Source of the DNA: DASVWZ01 sp963715675
GTDB lineage: Bacteria > Acidobacteriota > Terriglobia > Terriglobales > Acidobacteriaceae
Assembly (NCBI GenBank): GCA_963715675.1
Contig: OY970265.1
Span: forward strand, 930,001 to 994,000
DNA length: 64,000 nucleotides
Direction: 5' to 3'
The notes below the pieces were generated by a model that was not told where the DNA came from, ran no database searches, and worked only from the letters and a program-made list of their open reading frames with translations. The position numbers and the translations under genes were made by a program. Below, one piece after another: positions 52,824 to 63,568 of the stretch (its first letter is position 1; each line of letters opens with the position of its first letter).

Positions 52824-53099
52824 GCACGGCTTTTTCCTCTTTCCTTTTCAACTACTTACACCCACCCGCTGCTCTGCCCTACCACTAAACCCCTGTTTTT
52901 CGCACTTCGTTGGGTTCCGCGTGTCATAGTTCCTTGTCTTCAATAGGATAACTGGTTAAGAGAACGGCCGGAGAGGTCTATCGAGAGGACTGCTCCGGCA
53001 AACGAAGGTTGGGGCTCTGCAGGTTCACCCCAAAGTCAGTAATACTTTGAATTTGTGGTCACATCCTAGAAGCTACTGAACAGAGGAAAGCGAGAGCAA
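52824..53099. other. Intergenic region upstream of the radical SAM gene
   Basis: No gene is supported in these 276 bases. CCGGAG and CTCCGG around 52970-52998 can pair across about 20 bases. The region probably holds the promoter and a fairly long leader of the radical SAM gene. The ribosome site is GAGG about 15 bases before the ATG. Confidence 0.35.
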
Positions 53100-55274
<2,175 letters not shown>

Positions 55275-55391
55275 TCCCGAGATTGCCCCACCCTTTCGCT
55301 GCCTTCTGGCGAAGGGTGGGATTCCACGAACCTAAGGTCCCGGGATGTTTGATCCTCGTTCGCGCAATGATTCTCGCGCGTCAGTCTGATG

Positions 55392-55483
55392 CATCCTCAC
55401 CACTGACGTTATCCTCACCACTGACGTCATCTTCACCACTAACGTCATCTTCACCACTAACGTTCATCCTCACCAACTGACGT
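55392..55483. repeat. Five tandem 18-19 bp repeats
   Basis: Units follow ATCCTCACCACTGACGTC with small changes (ATCTTCACCACTAACGTC twice, and one with an inserted base). They run straight into an R1 hairpin repeat that starts with the same GTCATCCT. There are no unique spacers, so this is not a CRISPR array. Confidence 0.8.
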
Positions 55484-55528
55484 CATCCTGAGAGCCCCGC
55501 GCTTTGTTCCGCGGGCCGAAGGATCTCA
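55482..55528 (+). repeat. Interspersed hairpin repeat, family R1 copy 3
   Basis: GTCATCCTGAGAGCCCCGCG, then CTTTGTTCCGCGGGCCGAAG and GATCTCA. It matches copies at 36561 and 41731, with one extra C in the left arm. Confidence 0.7.
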
Positions 55529-55716
55529 CTCTCCCGAGACTCCGCCTGAGAACGATCGCAGACCGACCCTCCCATACAGCTACGAACCAAAACCACGGTT
55601 GCCCCACTCCTGCGTTCTGTGTACCGATCTGTGTGCAAGTTTATTCACACTTCCATCACGCACAAACTGGCAGTAGACTGGCTCGACATTCCGTAGCACC
55701 TCAGGAGCCTCCCGTT

Positions 55717-56901
55717 ATGAAGAGCACGACACATCGGCTTAGGTCGATTGCCCACATTTGGCTGATAGGTTCGATGGCCTTCCTGCTTTCAGGGTTTTGC
55801 CTTTGCCAGCAGCAATCGGGACACCATGCAGCAGGCCAGGTGGCGTCCACCGCCGCGGTCAACTGGAGCCAATTTCACTTCACCGCGGGCGGCACGCGTT
55901 TCAACCCTTACGAGAAGACGATCAGCGTTAAGAATGTCCACCAACTCCGTCTCCACTGGCGTTTCAACACCGGGCTGTATGTGTACTCGTCCCCGGCCGT
56001 GGTGAACGGTGTTGTGTATGTTGGCTCGTATAACGACAACAAAAACGTCTACGCGATAAGCGCCAGTACTGGAAAGGAACTCTGGAGCTACGGGGCCGGC
56101 GGCCCGATCATTGGTTCTCCTGCTGTGGCGAATGGCCTGGTCTATATCGGCTCGTCAGATGCCACACTTTACGCGCTCAAGGCAAGCGACGGTTCGCTCG
56201 CATGGAGCTTCCGAAGCGGTAACCAGTTTCAGTCCTCGCCGGCTGTCTCCGACGGAGTGGTTTACATCGGCGATAATTTCGACGACCTGTACGCTCTGAA
56301 CGGCACTACGGGTGCGGTGATTTGGAGCGATCAGGGCGGAGGGGGAGGGAGTTCATCCCTTACGGTCGTAAACGGGACGCTCTACTATGGTGCCGAAAAT
56401 AGCCTCCATGCCGTAGACGCGATAACGGGCAAATATCTGTGGACCTACACTCCTAACGAGTCAGATGCCTCCCCGACAGTCGCAGGTGGTAAGGTCTATG
56501 TCGCAGGCGGCTCGGGACTCATCGCGCTCGACGCCACCAACGGTAACCTGATTTGGACCTTCCCCACGATCGGCGGTGTGTATTCCACGCCGGCTGTCGC
56601 CCACGGCGTGGTCTACGTGAGTGCCCAGGGCGGCCTGGTCTACGCGTTAGACGCCAGTACAGGGAGTGAGCTGTGGCAGCACGACATCAACGGGGCTGTG
56701 TTCTCATCGCCCGCCGTGGCAAACGGCGTTGTATACATCGGCTGCAATGACAAAAAGCTCTATGCGCTGAATACCAAGACGGGATCTGAGCTTTGGCACT
56801 ATACGACAGGTTACAGAATTTACTCCTCCCCCAGTGTGGTGAACGGCGCGGTTTATGTCGGATCGCTCGACAACAATGTCTATGCCTTCACCCTGAAGTA
56901 A
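55717..56901 (+). CDS. Exported PQQ-like beta-propeller protein
   Basis: A 394-residue exported protein with a signal peptide (GSMAFLLSGFCLC). It contains about seven or eight blades with the repeat SSPAVVNGVVYVGS, LYALDASTGSELW and similar. This is the PQQ/BamB-type propeller. No dehydrogenase catalytic or PQQ-binding residues beyond the repeat were identified, so a binding or scaffold role is more likely than quinoprotein activity. AGGAG lies upstream of the ATG at 55717. The 71-codon extension runs through repeat DNA and is rejected. Confidence 0.85.
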   Translation: MKSTTHRLRSIAHIWLIGSMAFLLSGFCLCQQQSGHHAAGQVASTAAVNWSQFHFTAGGTRFNPYEKTISVKNVHQLRLHWRFNTGLYVYSSPAVVNGVVYVGSYNDNKNVYAISASTGKELWSYGAGGPIIGSPAVANGLVYIGSSDATLYALKASDGSLAWSFRSGNQFQSSPAVSDGVVYIGDNFDDLYALNGTTGAVIWSDQGGGGGSSSLTVVNGTLYYGAENSLHAVDAITGKYLWTYTPNESDASPTVAGGKVYVAGGSGLIALDATNGNLIWTFPTIGGVYSTPAVAHGVVYVSAQGGLVYALDASTGSELWQHDINGAVFSSPAVANGVVYIGCNDKKLYALNTKTGSELWHYTTGYRIYSSPSVVNGAVYVGSLDNNVYAFTLK

Positions 56902-57033
56902 TCGAGGTCTTTGCCAAACGGTCGCGTGGCTTGACCAGCCGCTAGGGTTCGACTCCCTCGCCCTCCGAAGTCACTCGACCAAAATGCCAAGGTGCTCGAC
57001 ATTTCCATCTAGCGCACTACGAACAGCGTCTAG

Positions 57034-58245
57034 CTAGGGCGTCACCGCATATACGACGCCGCAACCCCTGAAGCAATTGTCACTGCCGCCCCCTTGAGTC
57101 TCACCATACAGGTTGCCGTTGGAGTCGGCTACTTCAGAAACGGGGAATTGACCGTCGCTCCCGCCAGTAAAGTTATACAAGACGGTCTCAATCCAGGTTT
57201 TCCCGCTCTTCTTAAGCCTGAAAACAACGCCCGCGCCTGGGTTGCCGCCGATGGGTGTTGTGCCATAGAGGTTACCCTTGACGACCGTTAAAGCGGACAC
57301 GGGGCTTGCTCCGTCGCGGCCATTAAACGTGTGGAGCACCTTGAACTTGTAGCCGCCGTTCTTCGACTCGATCATTTGGAAGACGATGCCATCGCCCGTG
57401 CCACCGCCGCCACTAGTATCGCCAAAGATCACGCGCCGCTTTTTCCCTCCGCTTTTTCTCGTGGCCAGCGTTGGGCCGCCAAGGGGAAACATGCCTTCGC
57501 CGTGAAAACTATGGAGCACTCTTTCTTTCCACCCGCGGCCTGATCTTGAAATCTCAAATACCGTTCCGCAGCCGTAATCTCCACCGCCATCATCACACTT
57601 GAAATCGCCACCGTACACTGTTGTCCCATAGAGGTTGCCTGCGGCATCCACTGCCAGGCCGTTAGGCACAGCGCCGTCGAGGCGATGGACGCAATTTAGA
57701 GGGCAAAAGCTATGGATCACGCTGAACGTTCCCGAGGCTGAAATCTCATAGGCAACTCCATCGTTGCTAGTGCCCCCCTCTTGGGCGGTCCCATAGAGAT
57801 TTCCCCTCTCGTCGCGGATTACGCCACCCTCGGGGTCGCCGCCGTCGTTGCCGCAGGTGAAACTGTGCAGAGTGGTCAAGGTTGAGCCGGAAAGCTTCCA
57901 AACAGTGCCGCAGTTCCCGCCGCCCCCAGCTTCCGTAGTGCCGTAAATCGCGCCCGAGGGGTCGAGGATCACGTCGCCAAAGGGGCTGTCGCCGTCGCTG
58001 CCGCAGAAGTCGTACAACACGGTTTTCGTACCATCGCTCGACAGCTTGAACACCGTCCCGTTCCCGCAAGTGCCGCCCTCCAACGTTGTGCCATAGAGAG
58101 CGCTCGAGCCATCGAGTACTGGCCGTCCGCCACCGTAGGCGCCATCATGACCGCCGGCGAAGCTATACAGTACGGTCTCGGTGCCTGCCCAGGCGCCGGT
58201 GGCAATGAGCAGAACCCATCCCAGAATCATCGGCTTGGTTTTCAT
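57034..58245 (-). CDS. Secreted GloVer-type tandem-repeat protein 3
   Basis: A 403-residue exported protein with the signal peptide ILGWVLLIATGAWAG. It carries about eight repeats (SALYGTTLEGG, GNLYGTAQEGG, GNLYGTTVYGG, GNLYGTTPIGG, GNLYGETQGGG) alternating with T-V-L-Y/H-x-F-x-G segments. It belongs with the proteins at 26142 and 43720. GGAGAGGGGCC precedes the ATG. A cysteine occurs in several blades, as in the second protein. Confidence 0.85.
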   Translation of the reverse strand: MKTKPMILGWVLLIATGAWAGTETVLYSFAGGHDGAYGGGRPVLDGSSALYGTTLEGGTCGNGTVFKLSSDGTKTVLYDFCGSDGDSPFGDVILDPSGAIYGTTEAGGGGNCGTVWKLSGSTLTTLHSFTCGNDGGDPEGGVIRDERGNLYGTAQEGGTSNDGVAYEISASGTFSVIHSFCPLNCVHRLDGAVPNGLAVDAAGNLYGTTVYGGDFKCDDGGGDYGCGTVFEISRSGRGWKERVLHSFHGEGMFPLGGPTLATRKSGGKKRRVIFGDTSGGGGTGDGIVFQMIESKNGGYKFKVLHTFNGRDGASPVSALTVVKGNLYGTTPIGGNPGAGVVFRLKKSGKTWIETVLYNFTGGSDGQFPVSEVADSNGNLYGETQGGGSDNCFRGCGVVYAVTP

Positions 58246-58511
58246 GGCCCCTCTCCTGCACGATGGGGTTGCGGGAAATCCGGCTGCCGAGAACCATTCT
58301 AACCCTCTGTCGGGACGTTGAACGGCTTTTTCGACGCGAAGCGTCTTGTGGCGAGAAACCCGCGATTTCGGCAGCCCTTCCCGCGGCCCCCAGTGCCCGC
58401 TCTGCTGAGTTTCCTCCCTTCTTCCTTTGCCCCCAAATTGTTTACAATAGAAACTTCACTTGTCCGCGTCGGACAGGCTAACACTCCTACGTCCCAGGGA
58501 GCCCAAACGAC
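58246..58511. other. Divergent intergenic region before the acyl-reductase operon
   Basis: These 266 bases hold no gene. They must contain the promoters of the GloVer gene and of the acyl-reductase operon. TTGTTTACAATAGAAACTTC (58438-58457) is AT-rich and may be part of the operon promoter. Confidence 0.3.
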
Positions 58512-60869
58512 TTGAATTTGCCGGACCATGATTCTACCGCCCGAACCTCCGGCCCTCGTGTCTATTGGCGCGTGGAAGGCAGCCTCCTCGAGCTGACCAC
58601 GGTCCGCCCCATCGCCTTTTTCACCTGGAATGCGCAGTCCTTCCTGGCGCGCTGGCTGCGCCGCGGAGCCGTTCTGCTCATGGCCGTTCTCCGGCCGTTC
58701 CTCTACGCTCTCCACCGCAAGTTTGCCACCCGGGTGGTCCACACCGTGCTTCGCGGAGTCAGCCGCGACCGCCTCGACCTCCTCGGCGACGAGTATTTCA
58801 ACTATGAGTTGAAGCCTCGGCTCAGCCAAGAAAGCGTCCGCCAGATCAAGAAGCTGATCCGTTCTGGCGCCGATGTCGTGCTGGTCAGCCAGGGCCTCGA
58901 CCACGTGATGCGCAGCCTGGCCCAACGTTTAGGCGTCAAGTCGATCATCGCCAATCGCCTGGAATTCCGCGACGGCATTGCCACCGGCCGCCTGCTGTCT
59001 CCCGTGATCCGTCCGCGAGGCATTTTCGCCCGCATCACCAAGGCCAGCCCGGATGGCCGCCAGTCCGCCGAGCGCCTGATTCGCGACCTCGACCTGCACA
59101 GTATTGCCGACCTTGAGGCTGCCGTAACCCCCGCCGAGCGCCCGGCCCAGGCTCTCCCCCGCCCCTTGGTTCACTTTGACCGCTTCGATCATACGGAGCC
59201 GCTTTCGGTGCGCGCGGCGTTCCGTGGCAAACATGTCATGCTGATCGGCGTCACCGGCTTCATCGGGAAAGTTTGGCTGGCCAATACCTTGATGGATTTG
59301 CCTGACATCGGCAGGATCTACCTGCTGGTGCGCCACCAAAGGTCCACTCCGCCCCAGCGCCGCTTCGAAAAGTTGGTGGAAGAGTCTCCCGTGTTCGACC
59401 CGCTGTTCGACCGCCATGGCAGCGACTTGGCCCGCTTCATCTCGGATCGGGTGGAAGTCATTGAAGGTGACGTCTCCCAACCCAACCTTGGAATCGCCCC
59501 GCCAGTGGCGGAGTCGCTCCACCGCAAGCTTGATTTGATCGTGAACAGCTCCGGGCTGACCGATTTCAATCCCGATCTGCGCGACGCCCTGGCTGCGAAC
59601 GTGGACGCGGCGGTCAACATCCTGGATTTCGTCCGCAAATCCGATCATACCGGTTTGCTGCATCTCTCCACCTGTTACGTTGCCGGTGCCCGCGACGGCC
59701 GCGTCGGCGAGAAACTGCGCCCCAATTACACCCCCGCCGGACTGCCTGACTTCGACGCCGAAAAGGAATGGCGCTCCTTGCATCAACTGGTCAAACAAGC
59801 CGAGGCCAAGGCGGTAAGCGCCGAGGTGGGCCAGGAACTCCGCTCTCAGGCCCTGGAGAAAGAGCACGCCGCCAAAGACCTGCAAGGCGCTGTGCTCGAT
59901 CATCAGGTTCGCAAAAACCGTTTGCGTTGGCTGCGCAGTTATCTGGTCCGGACCGGAGCCAATCGCGCGAAAGAACTTGGCTGGCCTAATACCTACACCT
60001 TGACCAAGAGTCTGGCGGAGTCGCTGATTGCCAAATATGGCGATGGCTTGCGCATTGCGATCGTCCGTCCCGCCATTGTTGAAACCTCGGTGGAAAAGCC
60101 CTTCCGGGGATGGAATGAAGGCATCAATACCTCGGCCTCATTGTCCTATCTCCTCGGGACTTCCTTTCGGCAGCTGCCCTCCAACGAACACAAGCGGCTC
60201 GATATCATCCCGGTGGACGCGGTTTGTCAGGGCATGACTCTGATTGCCGCCGCCGTCCTCGAGAATCGCCATGATCGCATCTATCATCTCGCCACCTCCG
60301 TGACCAATCCGTGTGACATGCGGCGCTCCATCGAACTCACATCGCTGGCCCACCGCAAACACTATCGCGCCCAGGAAGGCCTGGAATACTGGCTGCGCTT
60401 GCGGATGGATGCCATCCCGGTTTCCAAGCAGCGCTATCAACGCATGTCGGCTCCGGCGCAAAAAGCGATCATCCGCTCAATTCAAACCATCGTCTCGCCC
60501 TTGCCCTTGAAGAAGCCGCCACTGGCCCGCGCCCAGAGGAATCTGGAAAAAGTGGAGAAACTGATCGAGCTCTTCGAGCCCTTCATTTTGCTCAACCAAC
60601 ACGACTTCGTTGCCGAGAACGTGGAGAAGCTGGCGTGTGCTCTGGTTCCGCAGGAACGCGACACCTTCGGCTATGACACCCGGAGCATCGACTGGTGGGA
60701 GTACTGGATTGACATTCACATTCCCGCCCTGCGCAAGTGGACCTATCCGCTCATCGAAGGCCGGCCCTTGGAGGCCCGTCCTTCCCGCAACTTTCAGTAC
60801 GCCGAGCCTCCGGCCGCCGGCGAAACCATCAAAACCGGAACCAACGGGGCCACGTGGCGATATTCCTGA
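58512..60869 (+). CDS. Fatty acyl-CoA/ACP reductase with degenerate N-terminal HAD domain
   Basis: A 785-residue two-domain protein. Residues 15-165 look like a HAD-type phosphatase, but motif I reads RVEGSL (20-25) where DxDGTL is expected, so the catalytic aspartates are lost. VVLVSQGLDH (122-131) marks motif II. Residues about 235-600 form a thioester reductase of the fatty-acyl-reductase kind, with HVMLIGVTGFIGKVW (NADP site), HLSTCYVAG, and Y495/K499 in YTLTK. The rest is FAR C-terminal-like. It should make fatty alcohols or aldehydes. The start is TTG at 58512, and later starts would cut the HAD fold. The next gene overlaps by 16 bases. Confidence 0.8.
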   Translation: MNLPDHDSTARTSGPRVYWRVEGSLLELTTVRPIAFFTWNAQSFLARWLRRGAVLLMAVLRPFLYALHRKFATRVVHTVLRGVSRDRLDLLGDEYFNYELKPRLSQESVRQIKKLIRSGADVVLVSQGLDHVMRSLAQRLGVKSIIANRLEFRDGIATGRLLSPVIRPRGIFARITKASPDGRQSAERLIRDLDLHSIADLEAAVTPAERPAQALPRPLVHFDRFDHTEPLSVRAAFRGKHVMLIGVTGFIGKVWLANTLMDLPDIGRIYLLVRHQRSTPPQRRFEKLVEESPVFDPLFDRHGSDLARFISDRVEVIEGDVSQPNLGIAPPVAESLHRKLDLIVNSSGLTDFNPDLRDALAANVDAAVNILDFVRKSDHTGLLHLSTCYVAGARDGRVGEKLRPNYTPAGLPDFDAEKEWRSLHQLVKQAEAKAVSAEVGQELRSQALEKEHAAKDLQGAVLDHQVRKNRLRWLRSYLVRTGANRAKELGWPNTYTLTKSLAESLIAKYGDGLRIAIVRPAIVETSVEKPFRGWNEGINTSASLSYLLGTSFRQLPSNEHKRLDIIPVDAVCQGMTLIAAAVLENRHDRIYHLATSVTNPCDMRRSIELTSLAHRKHYRAQEGLEYWLRLRMDAIPVSKQRYQRMSAPAQKAIIRSIQTIVSPLPLKKPPLARAQRNLEKVEKLIELFEPFILLNQHDFVAENVEKLACALVPQERDTFGYDTRSIDWWEYWIDIHIPALRKWTYPLIEGRPLEARPSRNFQYAEPPAAGETIKTGTNGATWRYS

Positions 60870-61987
60870 CCGGATCCACCGGATACATCGGCGCGCACGT
60901 CGCCGCCAATCTGTTGCAGGAGCACGGCGCCGGGCTCAACCTGCTCATCCGCGCCCGGGATCCGCACCAAGCCGAAGCGCGCGTCTGGCAGGCCCTGCAA
61001 CTGCATCTGGATTTCCCGCGTTTCTACGAGTACTTGCAAACCCGTGTGCGCATTTTTCGCGGCGACCTGACCAGCCCGCTGTTTGGACTTTCCCGGGATG
61101 ACTATGACCGCCTGATTCACTCCACCGACTCCGTGATTCATTGCGCTGCTTCGTTGAATCGCAAGTCGGAAAAAAGTTGCTTGAATGTCAACCTGCGCGG
61201 CACCCTCGAAGTCGTCCAGCTTGCCATGCGAGTGCAGTATTACCACGGCCTGCGCCGCTTCAGCCACGTCAGCACCGTGGCCGTGGCGGGGAAGCGCCAG
61301 AACGAACTGGTGACCGAAGACAACTCCATCGACTGGGCCCGTTCCGATTACGATCCCTATGCGCGCACCAAGAAGTTCTGCGAGCACATGATTCGTCAGC
61401 TTCTCCCCGAAGTCCCCATCACCATTTTTCGCCCCAGCATCGTTCTGGGCGACAGCCGCCGTGCCGAAACCACCCAATTCGATATGGTGAAAGCCTTCGT
61501 CTTTCTGGCGGGCTTGCCGGTGTTGCCGTTCCGGCCGCAGGATCAGATTGACATCGTGAACGTTGATTTTGTCGCCGATGCCATTGCCGCGCTGCACCAG
61601 AAACAAAATCCGCTTCACGATACCTACCATCTTTCGTCCGGCAGCGAGTCGCAGACCTTCCGCCAGTTGACCACCGCCCTGGCGGCCGCGCGACGAAAAC
61701 GCGGCCCGCTATTCCTGCCGTTCCTGGAAAGGCCATTTTCTGGCGGGGTGAATACGCTCTCGAATCGCAAAGGCGCGATCGCGCATGGCGCAGCCCTGAT
61801 GAAAGTGTTCATTCCCTATCTGCTGTGGAACACGGTGTTCGACAACACCCGTGTGACCACCGAACTCGGCCGCAAGCCGGTTCCATTCTCCCAATACAGC
61901 TATCCCTTGCTAAAATTCAGCCGGGAAGGCAACTTCACCTACCGGTATCAGGATTGGCCGGCGCAGAGCGGAGGTACCGCCGCATGA
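60854..61987 (+). CDS. SDR-family thioester reductase/epimerase-like protein
   Basis: A 377-residue extended short-chain dehydrogenase. The GTG at 60854 leads directly into VAIFLTGSTGYIGAHVAANL, the NAD(P)-binding motif. The active-site YxxxK is in YDPYARTKKFCEH, and HVSTVAVAG precedes it. It resembles the reductase domains of carboxylic-acid and thioester reductases. Its start overlaps the acyl reductase by 16 bases and its stop overlaps the next gene (ATGA), so the three genes are co-translated. Confidence 0.82.
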   Translation: MAIFLTGSTGYIGAHVAANLLQEHGAGLNLLIRARDPHQAEARVWQALQLHLDFPRFYEYLQTRVRIFRGDLTSPLFGLSRDDYDRLIHSTDSVIHCAASLNRKSEKSCLNVNLRGTLEVVQLAMRVQYYHGLRRFSHVSTVAVAGKRQNELVTEDNSIDWARSDYDPYARTKKFCEHMIRQLLPEVPITIFRPSIVLGDSRRAETTQFDMVKAFVFLAGLPVLPFRPQDQIDIVNVDFVADAIAALHQKQNPLHDTYHLSSGSESQTFRQLTTALAAARRKRGPLFLPFLERPFSGGVNTLSNRKGAIAHGAALMKVFIPYLLWNTVFDNTRVTTELGRKPVPFSQYSYPLLKFSREGNFTYRYQDWPAQSGGTAA

Positions 61988-63393
61988 TGGATTTGGTGCT
62001 GGAAGCCTGGGTGAGCGCCTCGATTGAAAAAGCCAAGCTCAGCTGGATGATGGGCAAGGACAAGCCGTGGCAGCCTGGGCAGAAGCTCAAACTGCTGTTT
62101 GCCGGATACAACGGCACCCGCAACATGGGTTCCGACGTCCGCGTCGAGGAAATGCTCCGCCAGTTGCGGCATATCCTGGGCGCGGAGCAGGTCGCGTTCA
62201 GCGTGATGTCGCAGAACTTCCAGCGTTCGGAGGGCTATTTCGCCGGTACCCGACAAGTCCATCTGCCCGACATTTTTCCTCCTTTCCTGTCGCAAGAAGT
62301 CCCCAGGCACCACGGCGTCGTGGCCTGCGAAGGTTCTGCCTTCAAAAGCAAGTTTGCCAACGCCCTGGCCACCATGATGATCGGCTCGTTGGGCATTGCG
62401 GCGGCGCAGAACAAGCTTTCCGTGGGCTACGGTTCCGAGGCTGGGCACATGGACCCGTTGATCGCCAGGATGTGCGCTCGCTTTTGCCAGCACTCGCTGG
62501 TGATCACCCGCAACCAGGAGTCGCGCACCGTCCTTCGGGAACTCGGAGTCCCCACCGAACTCGGCACCGATACCGCCTGGACCTTCGAACCGCTGCCCGC
62601 CGAATACGGCCACAAGGTTCTACGTTCCGTAGGGTGGGACGGCGCTACTCCCGTGCTCGTGGTGTGCCCCATCAATCCTTTCGAGTGGCCGGTCAAAGCC
62701 TCGGTAGCCAAATTCGCCGTGCACACCCTCACCGGCGCTTACCGGGACAGCCATTACCGTTCCGTATATTTCCACAACTCTGGCCCGGCCGCCGACCGTG
62801 CGTATCAGCACTACCTGACCTCGATCGCCAACGCCGTCGCCGCCTTCCGCAAACAACGCAACGTTTTTGTGATCATGGTGGCCACCGAGCGGCTCGATGC
62901 CCGCCCGGCGCGCAGAATTTCCCAAGCTCTCGGCGGAGTCCCGGTTCTCACCTCCGACGAATACAACATCTACGAGCTGGTCAGCATTCTGCGTTGCTGC
63001 CACATGATGGCGTCCTCGCGTTATCACGGCATTGTCACCTCCATGCCCGCGCTGGTGCCTTCGGCCGGCATTACCATGGACGAGCGCATTCGCAACCTGA
63101 TGCGCGAGCGCGGCCATCAGGACCTGCTCATGAACGTGGATGACGCCGATCTGGAACCCAAACTGCTGGCCGCGCTCCTGAAGCTGGATGCTGAAGGGGA
63201 ACGCATCGCCGGCGGAATCGGCAAAACCGTCGTGCACAATTTGAAGGTTATGGCGCGCATGGGAGTGCATTTTGAAGAGGAGGTTCAGCGGCGCTATCCG
63301 AATTTTCCCACCCGCACCGGCCAGTGGAGCTGGGAAGATTACCTGCCGCCCATGAGCCCAGCCCTGCACAGCCTGATTGAAGCCTATACCTGA
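61984..63393 (+). CDS. Polysaccharide pyruvyl transferase-like protein
   Basis: A 469-residue protein of the polysaccharide pyruvyl transferase (CsaB/WcaK) group. FAGYNGTRNMGSDVRVEEML lies at the N-terminal nucleotide-fold start, and SSRYHGIVTSMPALVPSAG is the conserved late motif. The family adds ketal pyruvate to sugars, but distant members in lipid operons have no proven activity. It is coupled by ATGA to the reductase. A second ATG one codon later is possible. Confidence 0.82.
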   Translation: MMDLVLEAWVSASIEKAKLSWMMGKDKPWQPGQKLKLLFAGYNGTRNMGSDVRVEEMLRQLRHILGAEQVAFSVMSQNFQRSEGYFAGTRQVHLPDIFPPFLSQEVPRHHGVVACEGSAFKSKFANALATMMIGSLGIAAAQNKLSVGYGSEAGHMDPLIARMCARFCQHSLVITRNQESRTVLRELGVPTELGTDTAWTFEPLPAEYGHKVLRSVGWDGATPVLVVCPINPFEWPVKASVAKFAVHTLTGAYRDSHYRSVYFHNSGPAADRAYQHYLTSIANAVAAFRKQRNVFVIMVATERLDARPARRISQALGGVPVLTSDEYNIYELVSILRCCHMMASSRYHGIVTSMPALVPSAGITMDERIRNLMRERGHQDLLMNVDDADLEPKLLAALLKLDAEGERIAGGIGKTVVHNLKVMARMGVHFEEEVQRRYPNFPTRTGQWSWEDYLPPMSPALHSLIEAYT

Positions 63394-63426
63394 TCGTGAC
63401 CAATGTAGGCGCGAGAGGTTTGAAGG

Positions 63427-63446
63427 GGCGCGGCTTCAGCCGCGCC
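63427..63446. repeat. Palindromic hairpin between operon genes
   Basis: GGCGCGGCTTCAGCCGCGCC is a perfect inverted repeat (9-bp arms, TC centre). Such GGCGCGGCTTCAGCCGCGCC motifs are common intergenic repeats in high-GC bacteria. It has no T-run, so it may attenuate rather than stop transcription toward the ligase gene. Confidence 0.5.
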
Positions 63447-63568
63447 GCTGAATCGTTTGAAAATGTGTCCGCGCTTTCAGCGCCCGAGTTGAGATGATCA
63501 TCGCTCGACCGGAGAGAAAGGATCGCACCAGATCGATCGAACTTTGTCCTCCGCGCTCTGGGTAACGC

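Larger units (their letters stand above)
55275..55716. other. Gene-free repeat region after the radical SAM gene
   Basis: No gene is supported in these 442 bases. CACCCTTTCGCTGCCTTCTG and the facing CGAAGGGTGGG just after the stop form a likely terminator-like hairpin (55287-55320). Further along lie the tandem repeat at 55392 and the R1 repeat at 55482. Confidence 0.5.

Noticed and set aside
55392..55483. Possible CRISPR array
   Set aside because: The units are directly adjacent with no unique spacers, and no cas gene is present.
55717..56901. PQQ-dependent alcohol dehydrogenase
   Set aside because: Only the propeller repeat is present. The length (394 residues) is too short and the catalytic and cofactor residues were not found.
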